This document shows positions 47,383 to 58,791 of a DNA stretch of 64,000 nucleotides, piece after piece. Under the pieces are notes generated by a model. It saw nothing but the letters and a program-made list of their open reading frames with translations. It was not told the origin of the DNA and did not search any database. Every line of letters starts with the position of its first letter. Within the stretch, counting starts at the first letter, position 1. The stretch comes from Eublepharis macularius (Eukaryota; Chordata; Lepidosauria; Squamata; Eublepharidae), in assembly GCF_028583425.1 (NCBI RefSeq), contig NC_072796.1:129925464-129989463 (forward strand). Direction: 5' to 3'. Made by a program: the position numbers and the translations under genes.

Positions 47383-48179
47383 TTCTTTGTAAATTTGCAC
47401 CTCCTCCTCAGTGGCACAGCTTGCCCCTCAACAACACCTGCAGCAGATGCCCTCTGACCCCATTTTTAAAGAGAATCCCCTGCCACACCACACACCCCTC
47501 ATTGGCTCATTTAAATTAGACTAGATACATCCTGCATAGCGGGGGAGGGGTTCACGGCGTTCCCCTCATTGGGGTGCATTCGCAGTGGTGTCACATGGCC
47601 CACCAAAAAGAAACGGAGTGACGCCACAAACCGGGCCTACCTGGCGGGGGAGAGTTACCCTAAATTCCCAAAATTGCCGCAATCACCCCATAAACAGTAC
47701 CATGCCATTGAGACAAATCTATAGATGTGTCACATGCTGTCCAAAATGAAACACACCGACTCTGCACCCTGGTCTACCTAGTAGAGATGGTTTACCAAAA
47801 ATCACCAAAACAGCTCAGATCGCCCCGATAGCTGTACCATGTGGTCCCCCTCATTGAGACAAATTCGTAGACATGTCACATGCAGTCCAAAAGCGCAACA
47901 ATGCGACCCCCGCACCTCGGCCTACCTCGTAGGGGCAGTTTACCAAAAATCTCTTCCTGAGGGCCCCCCCCCATCTCCGAGAAGGCTGGGCATTTTAGAG
48001 CACCCCCCCCCTCAGGAACATGTTTTTTACCTGTTTTTTCATTCTTTATTGAATTCAATAGAATAAGGTTACACCTGAGAATATGGAATAAGTATCAAAC
48101 CGAAATTGTCCCCGAAGGCTCATTGTGGATTTCACCACAAGAAGCCATCTAAAGAAAGGAAATGATAACTAAACAGGAC

Positions 48180-49209
48180 TGGTCAACTTAGTAGTGTTTT
48201 TGGAAGAGGCGTGTAAATTGAATTATTAGCTGAGGGTTACAAATGTCAGTGGTTCTTTTATGCACAATTGTTAGAAAGGTTTAAATTGGACAAAAAAGAA
48301 TGGGGATTTCAGCAAGAGATGGCAGATTTTGAAAAAGAAATGGAAATCATATAATAAAGAAAATGTATAAACTGTTGTTGAAATTTGATACAGAGGAAGA
48401 ATCTGTCAAACAAAGTGGGCATAGAGTTTTGGGTATAATATACAGATGGATCAAGATGTCAGTTAAGGGCCTCAAATTTACTTTGTGTCCCACTCAGGAG
48501 AATTTTTACAAAACAATGTACTGGTGGTATTGCAAAAATGGCCATGGGTGTCTCAAATAAATGTTGGAGATGTGAACAACAGGAAGGAACATCTTTGGTG
48601 GACTTGCAACAATGCAAAAAAAAAAAATGGTTACAAGCACATAGGTTAATGCAGATAATCTTAAAGGTTAATAGAACCAGAGTTCTATTTGTTGGATATT
48701 ATGGACAATAAATTGGAAAAAGAGCACGGTATTTTTATTTTAGATATAGTAACAGAGGCATGGCTCTTCTATACTCAAAATGGTAGTTCATGGAGATTGG
48801 ACTGGAAAGATTAGTTGAGATGGTCAGGCTTACAGTGTTAATTGGAGATAAAACACTCTATATTCATGGCAAGTTGGAAGCCCTTTATGGACTATCTGAG
48901 AGAGGCAATGAAAAATGATTTGTGGCTTTGATTTTTAAGAATAAGGTTCTGAGATATCAAGCAGAAGAGACACTGAAAAAGATATTAATGAGCCGGCAAG
49001 CTGATTGATAATAAAGAGAGCAGTGTTGTAGGCAAGAAACTGTAACGGATTAATAATATACCTGTTATGTTTCTTACTGTTTTTACTTTGTAGATTGATT
49101 TGTAGGCCATTCTCGGGCCTTTGTAGTTGTCTTCTTGTTATATTTCACATTCTTTCTCTTGTTCATTCTTCTAACTTTCCCACAATAAAAATAAAAATAT
49201 TTTTTTTAA
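48180..49209 (+). mobile_element. degraded L1 3' fragment inside the right arm
   Basis: Mirror copy of 38262-39290 with the same stops, so it was not an independent insertion. The A-rich tail ends near 49209. Confidence 0.7.
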
Positions 49210-51372
49210 AAAAGAACCGTGTTACACCCATTTCCATGGTATTAATTCACACGTTAAGCTTGCATAACCCCTATGGGGTGATTGGTTTAGCTGTTGCTGT
49301 TGCTGTGGAGCATAATAATAATTGATGTACTCTTATCACCTTGAATAAAATAATCAGAAATGTTGTATGTGAACAATATGGCTAAAAGTCGTGTTGTGTA
49401 TTGTGTTTGGTCAGTGTTACTGGGTTTGTATTGTTCTTGCAGGGCTGTTAATTCCCCGAGAAGGGGGCAGAAACATGGGTTCCTTTAGCTTCAAATTGGA
49501 AAGACTCTCTCACTCGATGGGATCTGACAAGTTGAACTGTTTACCTTTTCAAAGACATTGTTGGCTGAAAGTTTCTGAATGGTTGCACTTATGAGTTTAG
49601 TTAAAGAAAAAAAATAGTTGTATTGTATTCATTGTTAAAAGTTTTTCTTAACTTACAATTGCGTGAAAGTCCTAAGCCTCATAGAACCCCCGTTACACTT
49701 GCCTTTAATTTTCCCTGCTGGAATATTAAAGATTGTAGCTTTGCCCCTGATACAGCCTGACTAATCATACTATTCAGAAGTAATCCCGCTCCCCTCCAGA
49801 AAGGATAGAGGGACAAACAGACCTAACTGGTTCCCCCCCAAAACTTATTTCAGCTGTCCCTACTCCCTCTCTTTGAGAGCTTCCCCCTTGCTTGAGGCAG
49901 CCTGGAATCAGAGAGGAGAATGTGGGACGGTGGACTGAAATGTTGATTGGGGCATTTCTGTGTACTGAATGATGGGGGGGGGGAGAAGGACTACTTGCTC
50001 AGTGACTCCACAAAACTCTACAGCTAGCAATGTGGAGGTGGGGTGCTTCTGGCACCTGTGGGAACTTGGGGCTCTCTTAAGGACTGCTTTACACAGGGTG
50101 GGTGATAAGCACGAATTCCCCCCTTCCTTTCCTACACTGTGGTCTCGTTGGCTGAGGTTTGCCCCTCCTCTTTCCTTCCTCCAGCCGCGGGCTCCTAGCT
50201 CTAGTTTAAAACTCAGAAGGCAGCTGCGCTCTCTTACTTCTTTCTTTGTTTTCAAAGAGAGAAGAAAAACCTCCTTTTAAAAATTTGCACTGTATTTTTG
50301 CACGTTTTTATTTTTTAAAGGGAAGAAAAAAGAACCAGCGTTGAAATGGGTTCTCTGCCTCTTTCCAGGGTTTTTAAAGGCTGCTTGCATGCTTTAAAAA
50401 AGACGACGCTTGGGGTTAGAGATTCTGACTGGTAAGTGCTTAGAAGCAGCTTGTTTGGGGGAGGAAGAAAATGGCTCTCTCTCTCTCTCTCTCTGGTTTT
50501 AACCTGCCTTAGTTACCCGGAGAAAGGGTTCTAGGAGTTTTTTAAGCTGTGTTTTTAAAAAACCTCTAAAGACGACGCGGAGGGGAAGGGTAGCAAAAGT
50601 CTCCTTTTTTCATTCCCATAGCTGTCTCTGCTGCCGGGTCTTGAAAGGGGGAGAGAGGGAGCTGAGAGAACCTCCTCTCACGCACACAAGCTGCTTTTCC
50701 ACACACACCCAATTGCTGTCAAAACAACAAAAGTTTTTCCATAGAACTCCTTTTCTCTCTCTCTCCATCATTGTTATTCCCCAAAAACTTACATACAAGC
50801 CCCTGTGAAACACAGTTGGCTTTTCCATAAAACAGTTTTTTGTTTTTCTCTACGCCTATTCAAAATCATAAGCACACGGTGAAACACAGGTTTCCCAAGT
50901 CAAAAAGCCCACTGCCCCTCAACACACTGCCTTCTGCACCAACCACTGGGGGTGGGGGGTGGTCATGGTGCATGAATAGAGGGTGCATACAGTACCCCTT
51001 AGGACCTATAGGGAGCTTGGGTGCTAGATCTGGTCCCAGCTTTCTACCGTAGCACCCACAAACTAAAAACCCATTTCTATGGGTCTGGGGGAGCAAAATG
51101 AGGGGTCACATGAACCAGCCAGGCTCTTCTAGGGAGCAGGGGGGCTGGTCTGCCCCCCAATTTTCTACCCTAGCACCCCATAAACTCAAAACTCTTTCCT
51201 CTTGGTCCACAGGGGCAGGCGGGGCTCGTAGAGGGGTCACAGGGAGCTGCTAGGCCCTCCCGGTCACGTGGGGTACTGCTTCCGGGGTCTAGAGGTGGGA
51301 CTTCTGCCCCAGAAAGGGGCGGGGCACCTGTCACTTTTTTGTTATGACATGAGGTACCCCCCTTATTCTTCT

Positions 51373-51378
51373 AACAAT
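51373..51378. repeat. target-site duplication, right copy (AACAAT)
   Basis: AACAAT immediately after the CCTTATTCTTCT terminus, matching 36093-36098. The flanks beyond the two hexamers are unrelated to each other, so the palindrome stops exactly here. Confidence 0.8.
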
Positions 51379-51884
51379 CTCTTTTCCTAAAATACACTGG
51401 CACAGGTCAGATGTTACACAGGGTTTTTAATCTCCACAGCTCGAATGTTGGGCGTTACTTCAGAAAGGTGGCACTGAGGTGTCCAGTGATTTATTCACTA
51501 TATTTTAGTGTGCTTTCTGGCCAAATATGGTTACCAGTAACTGGAAAATAAGAACTATTAGAGTTCAATTAAAATGTTTCATGGGCTCTTTCCTGCTATC
51601 TCTCTGACTCCATCAGTAGGAGGTAGAAGATGGCAGAGGGAAGGTTGCTAACTCTGTCTTGGGAGGTTCCAGGAATTTGGGGGGCAGTGCCTGGGTTGGG
51701 TGGAGTTTGGGGGAGTGAGAGAGCTCACTGGAAATGTGATACCCTAAAGTATTATTTATTTGTTAATCTGTTTATTTTATTAGATTTTTAGTCTGCTCAC
51801 CCCACAAGTGCACTCAGAGCAGCACACAGCATAATAATATCCATAAAAAGATCAAAACAATGGTAGCAATGATATTATATTAAG

Positions 51885-52319
51885 CAGAGGTCATTTCGTA
51901 GAAAAAGAGCTGGAGGAACTCATTAGCATAAATCATTAGCATATGCCATTCCTCTTGCCATAACCAGAAGTGTGTCATTAGTATAACTGATTTGCATATG
52001 CCACACCTCCTGACATCACCTATCCTGGCTGTTTTGGACCCAATCCTGGCCATTCAGGGCTGAAATTGGGCCCAAAATGGCAGAAAGGGGCTGAAAATGG
52101 CTGAAAGGGGGCCCCAAATGGTCAGAATCGGGCCACTGATGAACGGGAGAGTGATCCGTCACCCATCAGAGGCCTGATCCAGGCCATTTCGGCCCCAGTC
52201 CAGGCCAAAATGGGCCCCAAATGGCCAAGAGTCAGGTGGGTTGGGCCACCTGCCATGTGACCTCTTTGGGGAACTGCTGGAACTGCGTTCCTGTGCATTC
52301 CCCCTCAAAATGAGCCCTG
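51885..52319 (+). mobile_element. non-autonomous hAT-like element, perfect 8-bp TSD
   Basis: Starts CAGAGGTCATTTCGTAG, ends AAATGAGCCCTG, with ATATTAAG at 51877-51884 and 52320-52327. It lies about 510 bp to the right of the palindromic element. Confidence 0.88.
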
Positions 52320-53019
52320 ATATTAAGACATCATAGTAGAGTGCACATAATATATAGAGTAGTCCCTCTAAAACTGTGTTCCCTGCAGGGAACTTATCTC
52401 TGTAGTCTGGAGCTCAGTTGTATCTGGGAGCACTTCAGGCCCACCTGGAAGTTGGCAACCCGAGGAGAAGGGGTGTCAGAGCTCGATCGAGGCATGATGG
52501 CGGGCTGCCTGGCTGCTTCCTCTCTCCTCTCTGCTGGCCCCATTGATGTAATGCTGGAGAGGGAGGATTCTCAGCTAAGCTGCATCCTGGCAAGACGGTA
52601 GAGCATCTGGCTGCTTCCTCTCCTCTTTCTCATGGTCCTGTAGTTGAGACGCTGCAGGTTAAGAATTGTTAGCCAGAGCTTGCTCTAAGCACAGTGGAGG
52701 GATGCCTGTTTGCCTTCTTCCCTCCCTGTGGTGGCCTTATTGATGGCCGTATGATGATGCTGGAGTGTGACCTTGGCAGACTGCTGAATCCCCTCTTTCC
52801 CCTGAGGTTTTAAATCTCAGCTCCGGAATAAAATGAATTTTGTGGATGTTGTACCTTTGAAAGTATCAGTGGTCCAAAGTGCATTTAAACTCTCCCTCTC
52901 ACTATAATCCCTGTGCATGCATACCAGTTAAATTGCACCACGACTATCTCTTAAACTCTCCGTAAATGTGCAGTGTGAAACCTCCATTAGGAGGAGGGCT
53001 GGATTGTAAATCGTAGGGA

Positions 53020-53525
53020 TCGTATCACTCAAGGTTTGGACAATCTACAGTGGCTTCCAGTTGGTTTCTGGTTACAATTCAAGGTGCTGGTGTTGACCTT
53101 CAAAGCCAACATCCCTGAAGGACCATCTTCTCCCTTATGAACCTACTTGACCGCTCTAGTCATCTTTCGAGGCCCTGCGTCAGGTGCCCCCGTTTTCCGA
53201 GGTGAGGCAAGCAGCAACCCAGGAGAGTGCCATATTAGTTGTGGTGCCAAAACTCTTGAACTCTTTCCCCTGGCAGGTTCATTTGTCCCCTTCTGTTGCC
53301 CTCTCCTGTCAGCAAGTGAAGACTTTTTTGTTTCGTTTGGTATTTCCCTCAGTGATCCATCCTTCCTGACCAATGTTTTGATTGTTGCTTTTATGTCTTT
53401 GTATATGTTTTAGCTCGGTTTTTAATGATGTATGGGTTTTATGATGTATGCTTTAATTTGTTAGCTTTCTTGATGGCCCTTGTGAGGACAGAAAAATGGG
53501 GCATTCATTTTGTAAAAATTAATAA
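53020..53525 (+). mobile_element. L2/CR1-type LINE 3' end, degraded
   Basis: Starts near CTACAGTGGCTTCCAGTTGG (the LHWLPV codons) and continues through TGAACCTACTTGACCGCTC and a GTTAGCTTTCTTGATGGCCC block. Frames are broken. Confidence 0.6.
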
Positions 53526-54169
53526 TAATTACATAGCGATAGAAATATCACATGCTTGAGCTGAGGATATGGTACCGTTTATATAAAGGTTCTGATTTTC
53601 ACCCCCCAGCTGCTCATCAGTATCCAAAGACAGAGGAAGAGTTTCCTGTCTTCTTCATTATAGATTTATCACTCTTTGGTCTTTAGCTCCCTCTGGTGAC
53701 ACAAAGATGGTGTGTGTTATATACTAACTGAAATGATTGGAATATTGCTTACAGTATTTTTGAGGATGTATCTTTGCATGTTTTTCTTAATTTGGCAGCA
53801 AAGATGAATGGGTGGTAGGGTTGTCAGATCCCCCAAGAGCCAAACTGGGGGGGGGGGGGGGAGGTGGAGGGAACATGGGACAACAGTGTTTACCCTCAAA
53901 CACTAAGTTTGGAGGCAATTTTTAATGAATCTTCTCTGCACGGTGCAACCCATAGCTTCCTCATTGCATCAGAAAATGACATTTTCCACCATGATGATGG
54001 GTAGCTGTGCTGTCTGCATGCATGCCTCTCCTCAGGTGCCTTCCCTTTTGCCAGCAGGTGAGCAGAGACTGGAGGCAGGGGATCCCCCACCTGCACTGGG
54101 GATAGCAGACTGCAGCGTTCATATGGAACATCCAAAATAGAATAGAGCAAGCAAGACTCACGTGGGGAT

Positions 54170-54368
54170 CCCCCCAGCGAGCTCCTGGAATTACAGCTGG
54201 TCTCCAGATTTCAGAGACCAGTTCCCCTATATGAAATGTCAGCTTCTGAGGGTAGACTGTATGGAATTACAATCCTACTCAACTCCTTCCCTTCCCCAAA
54301 CTCCATCGTTCCCAGAGTCCCCCTCCAAATCTCCGGGAATTTTCAAACTTGGAGTTGGAATCCCTAGA
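54170..54368 (-). mobile_element. short hAT-like MITE, degraded
   Basis: CTGGAATTACAGCTGGTCTC and AAATCTCCGGGAATTTTCAA are antisense pieces of the same MITE family. Ends decayed. Confidence 0.5.
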
Positions 54369-54519
54369 AGAGATGGCCCTTTAGCTGTGTGGATTCCAGG
54401 CCATGAAGGGCTTGTAAAGGCTCTGACCGGTACCTTTACTTGAATCTGGAAACAAGCTTGTAGCCAAAGTAGTTGTTTTAAAATAGGTGAGATGTGTTCT
54501 TGTTGGCTAGTCCCTGAAC

Positions 54520-54835
54520 ATAGAATCATAGGGTTGGAAGGTACCTCTAGGGTCATCTAGTCCAACCCCCCACACAATGCAGGACATTCACAAATACCTC
54601 CCCCTCCACCCACACACCCAGTGACCCCTGCTCCATGCCCAGAAGGTGGCAAAACACCATCAAGATCCCTAGCCAAACTGGTCTGGGGAAAACTGCTACC
54701 TGACCCAAGGTACCCTGGGTGTGTAAGAAAGGGCTGGGAGAACTAAACACTGAACATAAACAGGCTGCTACATTCTGAACCAGTTGCAGTTTCTGCGTTG
54801 CTGTCAAGAGCAGCCCACCATAGAACACATCCAAG
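54520..54835 (-). mobile_element. CR1 LINE 3' end
   Basis: CATAGAATCATAGGGTTGGA and ATCTAGTCCAACCCCCC are the reverse complement of the common CR1 3' end with its ATGATTCTATG tail. Confidence 0.75.
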
Positions 54836-54887
54836 TGAGCTTACAGAATCATCGGTCAGTGTGACCAGGTCAGCTGAGTCTAAGGGT

Positions 54888-55390
54888 ATGTTACAAAGTA
54901 CCTAGAGATGCTCAAGCGAACCTCATTTCACATATCCCCCTACCCCCCTCCCAACTTTCCATGCACTCGCTCTCACGGTCACACTTCAGTGTGTTCTGTG
55001 TGAGTACATTTACATGTTTGATATCGGTTCCTTCTCAAAGTATTCCAGTTTCCCCCACCTCCCACATCCATTCCTTGAAATGCAGATCTTGACACTTTCT
55101 CACACTTTAAAGAAATGTAAATCAGCAAGTCAGAGGAGCCTGAAGTCCTTGCTCTGCAGTGCCCATCCCTGAGAGCTCTCGATGTGAAAACAGAACTGGA
55201 TTGGAGCTCTGCCCTCCCGACTCGGCGTTCGTACTCATTTGCAAATGCAATCACGCAAAGGGAGCTCCTGTGAAAGCAGCATGCATGTGTGCCGAGCAAG
55301 GCACAGCCTGCATGTGCACTGAGGACCACACGTAAAATCCTGTGCTTGAGCATCCCCAAGTACTTTGCAACATGTATTTCTGCTCTAAGA
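54888..55390. mobile_element. dispersed repeat with inverted ends (copy 2)
   Basis: AAGTACCTAGAGATGCTCAA at the left and TTGAGCATCCCCAAGTACTT at the right are inverted ends. The interior matches 22829-23250 in reverse orientation (ATCTTGACACTTTCTCACAC). Confidence 0.6.
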
Positions 55391-56769
55391 TAGGAAAGAG
55401 TTGGTGAACCAAGTACAGGTTAATTTTTAAGTAGCAAGGAGGGGTGGTGCACTCCTGTAGCCCACATTTAGTTCTCTGCTAACTTCACATTTGCACTCAG
55501 AATATTACCTTTGATCTTGGAAGTCCCTGTTGCAAATCTCCTTTCAACTTCAAACACAATCCTTTGCCAGCCACTAACCTCTTACAGCCAGCAGCCGTCT
55601 GCCAAACGGAGATGATAATGTTGACCTACTTTAGAGAATTGTTGTAAAGCTGGAACCTATAAAATGCTTTGCAGGATTGGAAATTCAGCCTAGAAATGCA
55701 AATTCTTATTGTGCAAGACTATGCACAGGGCAGTTATTCCAGTACTAGCAACCAAGCCTGTTGTGTAAACAATAGGCTGTAGGAAATGGCCTCCGGAGGG
55801 CCCTGCCACCTCTGGGGGCCCCAAGGAGGCTGCCATGGTAGCAGGAAGGCAAGCCGTGTTGCCGACAACTCACTTTTTATCCCAAAGAGTGTGCCTGCGT
55901 AGGGATAAAAAGTGAGTCGTCGCCAATACAGCTTGCCTTTTATATAGTAGGATTCTATGGAATTCCTGAATCTGTAAAGCTCAGTATCTAATGACTGCGT
56001 AATGGTGGAAGAACAAGGGTACTTTCCACTTTTTGCCTTGCACAACAGACCAAAGGATCAGGGTGTAAATAAATAGCATAAAAATAGACCCTAACAGAGC
56101 TAGTAAAAATGTGTGCTTTTAAATAGAAAATACCATTTTTAAAAAGCTGGTTAATTGCAATAATTTCTTATATGATGAGTTCTCACGATTGTTTCCAGTT
56201 TTCCATAAAAATTCCAAAAGTGTGGCCCATTGTAACCAATTCAGAATGATAATCACCTTTTGGATTTGTGTAGATAACATTCTGTTTGTAAAAAATAAAG
56301 CTTGTATGATTCACCATAAATCTTCTATCTTTCAGCAAGCTGATCAGAAAGTTTAACATTCAATTAGATTCAATCTTCTCACTTGCCAGGATGTATTATA
56401 TTGTTAGTCCTTTTCAGCATCTGTGGCTTTTAACCAGCGAAGAATGAGCTTGTCATTTCCAACCCAGGCTTTCATGTCAGAGGAAACAGACATGCAGCAC
56501 GTATTGATTCATTGACCGCAAACATGAACCTTTTGAAGCTGCTTATATGCTGAGTGGGTTCTTGTAAACACTACCTTTCCTCAGCGCTCGAACTTTTTGA
56601 ACCCTAATCTCCTGTAGATGTATGTTTTACAAGAGAAACAGAACTGCCGCTGAAAACAGCATCCTTGTGTTACATTCTCCCCACCCCTTTCTAACAGGAG
56701 CAAAACTTTGTGTTTTGGCTGTTACCATGTTGCACATTTCCCCATCAGGGCCAGCTGATGACATGAAGT

Positions 56770-57982
56770 TAGGGATGTGCGATCCGGGATTTGTAACCAG
56801 CTAAATATCCAGATTTATGCTGATCTGGTATAATCCAGCTATGCTAGACCACACTGGAGAATCCGAAATCGGGTCCAGAAAGATGGATTCTCATGGGCCA
56901 GATTTTATTCGGTTTAATCCAGCAAACAGCCTCCAAGCGTTTTTTCCTTTCCAGACATGGGGAAGAGAAGGCAAGACCATCTCTCTCTGCCTGTATCATC
57001 ACAGCTTCCCATGCTGTGGGCTGGATGCTGTCTTAGAGCCAAGCTACAAGTGACGCCTGACACAGGTTGGACACTTGTCAGCTTCCCTCAAGTTTTGATG
57101 GGAAATGTAGGCATCTTGGTCTTGCAGCTGTAATGGAGAGCCAAGCTGTAAAACCAGGACGCCTACACTTCCCATCAAAACTTGAGGGAAGCTGACAAGT
57201 GTCCAACCTGTGTCAGGCGTCACTTGTAGCTCGGCTCTCAGCCTCTCTGCCTGCTGTGGATCTCCTGTCCCCTGCTTGTGCCGTACTCTCCTGCCACTTG
57301 TCTCGGCACTGAGCCAACCACTTCTCTCCACTACCCTCTCACTGCTGCCTGCTTTTCTCTGCCTCCATCCCAAGCTCCAAAGAGCCCTTCAGGCCACTGC
57401 CACAAGCTACCTTTTAAACTTTGTCCACTGCTTGTTCAGTCCCCCCCCCCCCGCCCCCGGCTTCAGTTCAAGATGATCTGATTTAACATTGGGATTCACT
57501 TATTTGGCACTGAGTCCCTTGACGTAGTTTGGCTCTCTTGGAGTTTGTTGGTTCAGCTTACATTGGGAGTGGGACTTGCATTGGGTCTGGATTTTGGCCA
57601 GGGGTTTCCTTCACTTAAAGGTTTTCCCTTCACCTGGAAAGCCTTGGAAATGTTTCCCCCATAGGAAGCAATGAAGAGGGGCTGGGGGCACTTTGTTCAG
57701 GGGCCCATCGAATTGCCCCCTGGAGCCCAGTCTTACTGAAACTTGGGGGGTCATAAATGGACAGGAGGGATTAGGTTCCCTGCAATTTGGTGTTTTCTGA
57801 AAAATGCCCCCAGCGCCACAAATAGTTTTTCCCATCGGGAATAATGGGCAGATAAATCCAGAATTCTCTAATCCTACCGAACCAAACTAGAGAATCTGTC
57901 CCAGATTTCAGGGGTACCAATTTTTTATGATATTCCTGAAACCTGGATATGGATTGAAATGTTTTTTTTATGCACACCCCTA
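56770..57982 (+). mobile_element. 1.2-kb hAT-like element hosting a hairpin element
   Basis: TAGGGATGTGCGATCCGGGA at the left and TATGCACACCCCTA at the right form imperfect inverted ends. Flanks CATGAAGT and CATGAAAA match at 6 of 8. The AATCCAGCTATG...TAATCCAGC interior is repetitive. The 204-bp hairpin (57035-57238) and a C-run (57440-57455) lie within. Confidence 0.55.
57035..57238. mobile_element. 204-bp palindromic element nested in a hAT-like repeat
   Basis: Second copy of the 204-bp hairpin (GCCAAGCTACAAGTGACG end). It lies inside the element at 56770-57982. Confidence 0.75.
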
Positions 57983-58359
57983 CATGAAAAGCATGGGTGG
58001 GGAAAGTCACCATAAGATGACATCAGAAAGTGGGTTGAGTTTTACTGTGCTTTACTGATAAGTTTGGGAAGCAACCATCACAGGGAAGCCATTTTCTTTG
58101 GTAGCCTTGCGTACTGTATAATGTACAGCTATAATGCCTTTCTGTGCTTCTTGGAGGAAGGATTTAATAACAAATCAAGCTCTGCAAGAGGATTGTGTTT
58201 ATCTGGCCCTGATCCTGGGGAAGGGGCAACATCCAACCCCCTGGAGTGTGCCACTGCATTATACATGTAAGACTAAAAACCACAGTTTGTTCTCCCAGAT
58301 CTGATGGTGCCAATCACCTCTTGGTGCAGGAGCTAATTCAGGACACTGGGATGAGATCC

Positions 58360-58575
58360 AGTATGGAGTAGTGGTGAGAATGTCAGACAAGGAGCTGGGC
58401 GATCCAAGTTCATTCCCAACTGTAACAAGAAGCTCAGTGGATAATCCTGGACCAGTCTTTCTTTTCGAGTCTAACTTACCTCTCAGAGTCATTGTGAGGA
58501 CAGAGAGCCAATTGTGGGGGTGGGAGAGAACCTTGTGTACCTTCCTGAGTTCCTTATAGGAAGACGGATATAACA
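58360..58575 (+). mobile_element. tRNA-derived SINE, degraded
   Basis: GGAGTAGTGGTGAGAATGTC head, CAAGTTCATTCCCAACTGT as decayed box B, CATTGTGAGGACAGAGAGCC body. It ends about 65 bases before EFR3A exon 6. Confidence 0.6.
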
Positions 58576-58641
58576 ATGGATAGAATGAAGGCTTAAATCT
58601 CTTGGTCACATTTCTTCTTTCAAACTCTTTTGCTCCTTTAG

Positions 58642-58791
58642 GATCCGCATGGCTGGGATCAGGGGCATTCAGGGTGTGGTCCGCAAGACCGTGAATGACG
58701 AGCTCCAGGCCACCATATGGGAGCCGCAACACATGGACAAGATTGTCCCTTCTTTGCTGTTTAACATGCACAAGACTGAAGATGTCGACAG
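58642..58791 (+). CDS. EFR3A: EFR3A, coding exon 6
   Basis: Acceptor TTTTGCTCCTTTAG, donor GTACCT. After one base that completes the split glutamate codon, the exon encodes IRMAGIRGIQGVVRKTVNDE and continues to HMDKIVPSLLFNMHKTEDVD. It joins in frame to exon 5 across the 25-kb intron, so the palindromic insertion has not removed coding sequence. A long antisense open frame over this exon is a shadow. Confidence 0.95.

Larger units (their letters stand above)
36099..51372. mobile_element. 15.3-kb palindromic insertion with 7.4-kb inverted arms
   Basis: Left arm 36099-43520 and right arm 43950-51372 are reverse complements: positions pair to a sum of 87470 toward the centre and 87471 outside a homopolymer. 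The spacer 43521-43949 is unique. The termini read AGAAGAATAAGG and CCTTATTCTTCT. A perfect AACAAT lies on both sides (36093-36098 and 51373-51378), as expected of a 6-bp target-site duplication. A 6-bp TSD with AG-type termini is described for Maverick/Polinton elements, but none of their core genes was recognised here, and the terminal repeats are far longer than their usual few hundred bases. Arm contents: a spliced Cys-rich gene, a second putative gene, tandem repeats, and two degraded retrotransposons. I infer an inverted-dimer, non-autonomous derivative mobilised in trans. It lies in EFR3A intron 5. Confidence 0.85.
43950..51372 (-). repeat. right arm of the palindrome
   Basis: Reverse complement of 36099-43520. 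Translated frames that pair between the arms are identical over the whole length. The one length difference found is the homopolymer at 38844-38854 (11 T) against 12 A at 48616-48627. Gene order is the mirror image, so the genes of both arms point toward the centre. Confidence 0.85.
33644..58641 (+). other. EFR3A intron 5 (25 kb)
   Basis: Contains the 15.3-kb palindromic element plus CR1, hAT-like and hairpin repeats. Unassigned parts (33725-34150, 35180-36092, 51380-51880, 52330-53020, 53530-54170, 55395-56760, 57985-58355) show no convincing gene. Confidence 0.75.

Noticed and set aside
36099..51372. Palindrome as a sequencing or assembly artefact (missed adapter, read folded back)
   Set aside because: A folded read would also mirror the flanks. 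Here symmetry stops exactly at AG/CT ends bounded by AACAAT, and there is a unique loop. A collapsed larger centre or one arm copied over the other cannot be excluded without reads.
36099..51372. piggyBac- or hAT-type element
   Set aside because: The flanking duplication is AACAAT (6 bp), not TTAA or 8 bp, and the ends are not CAGGG-like.
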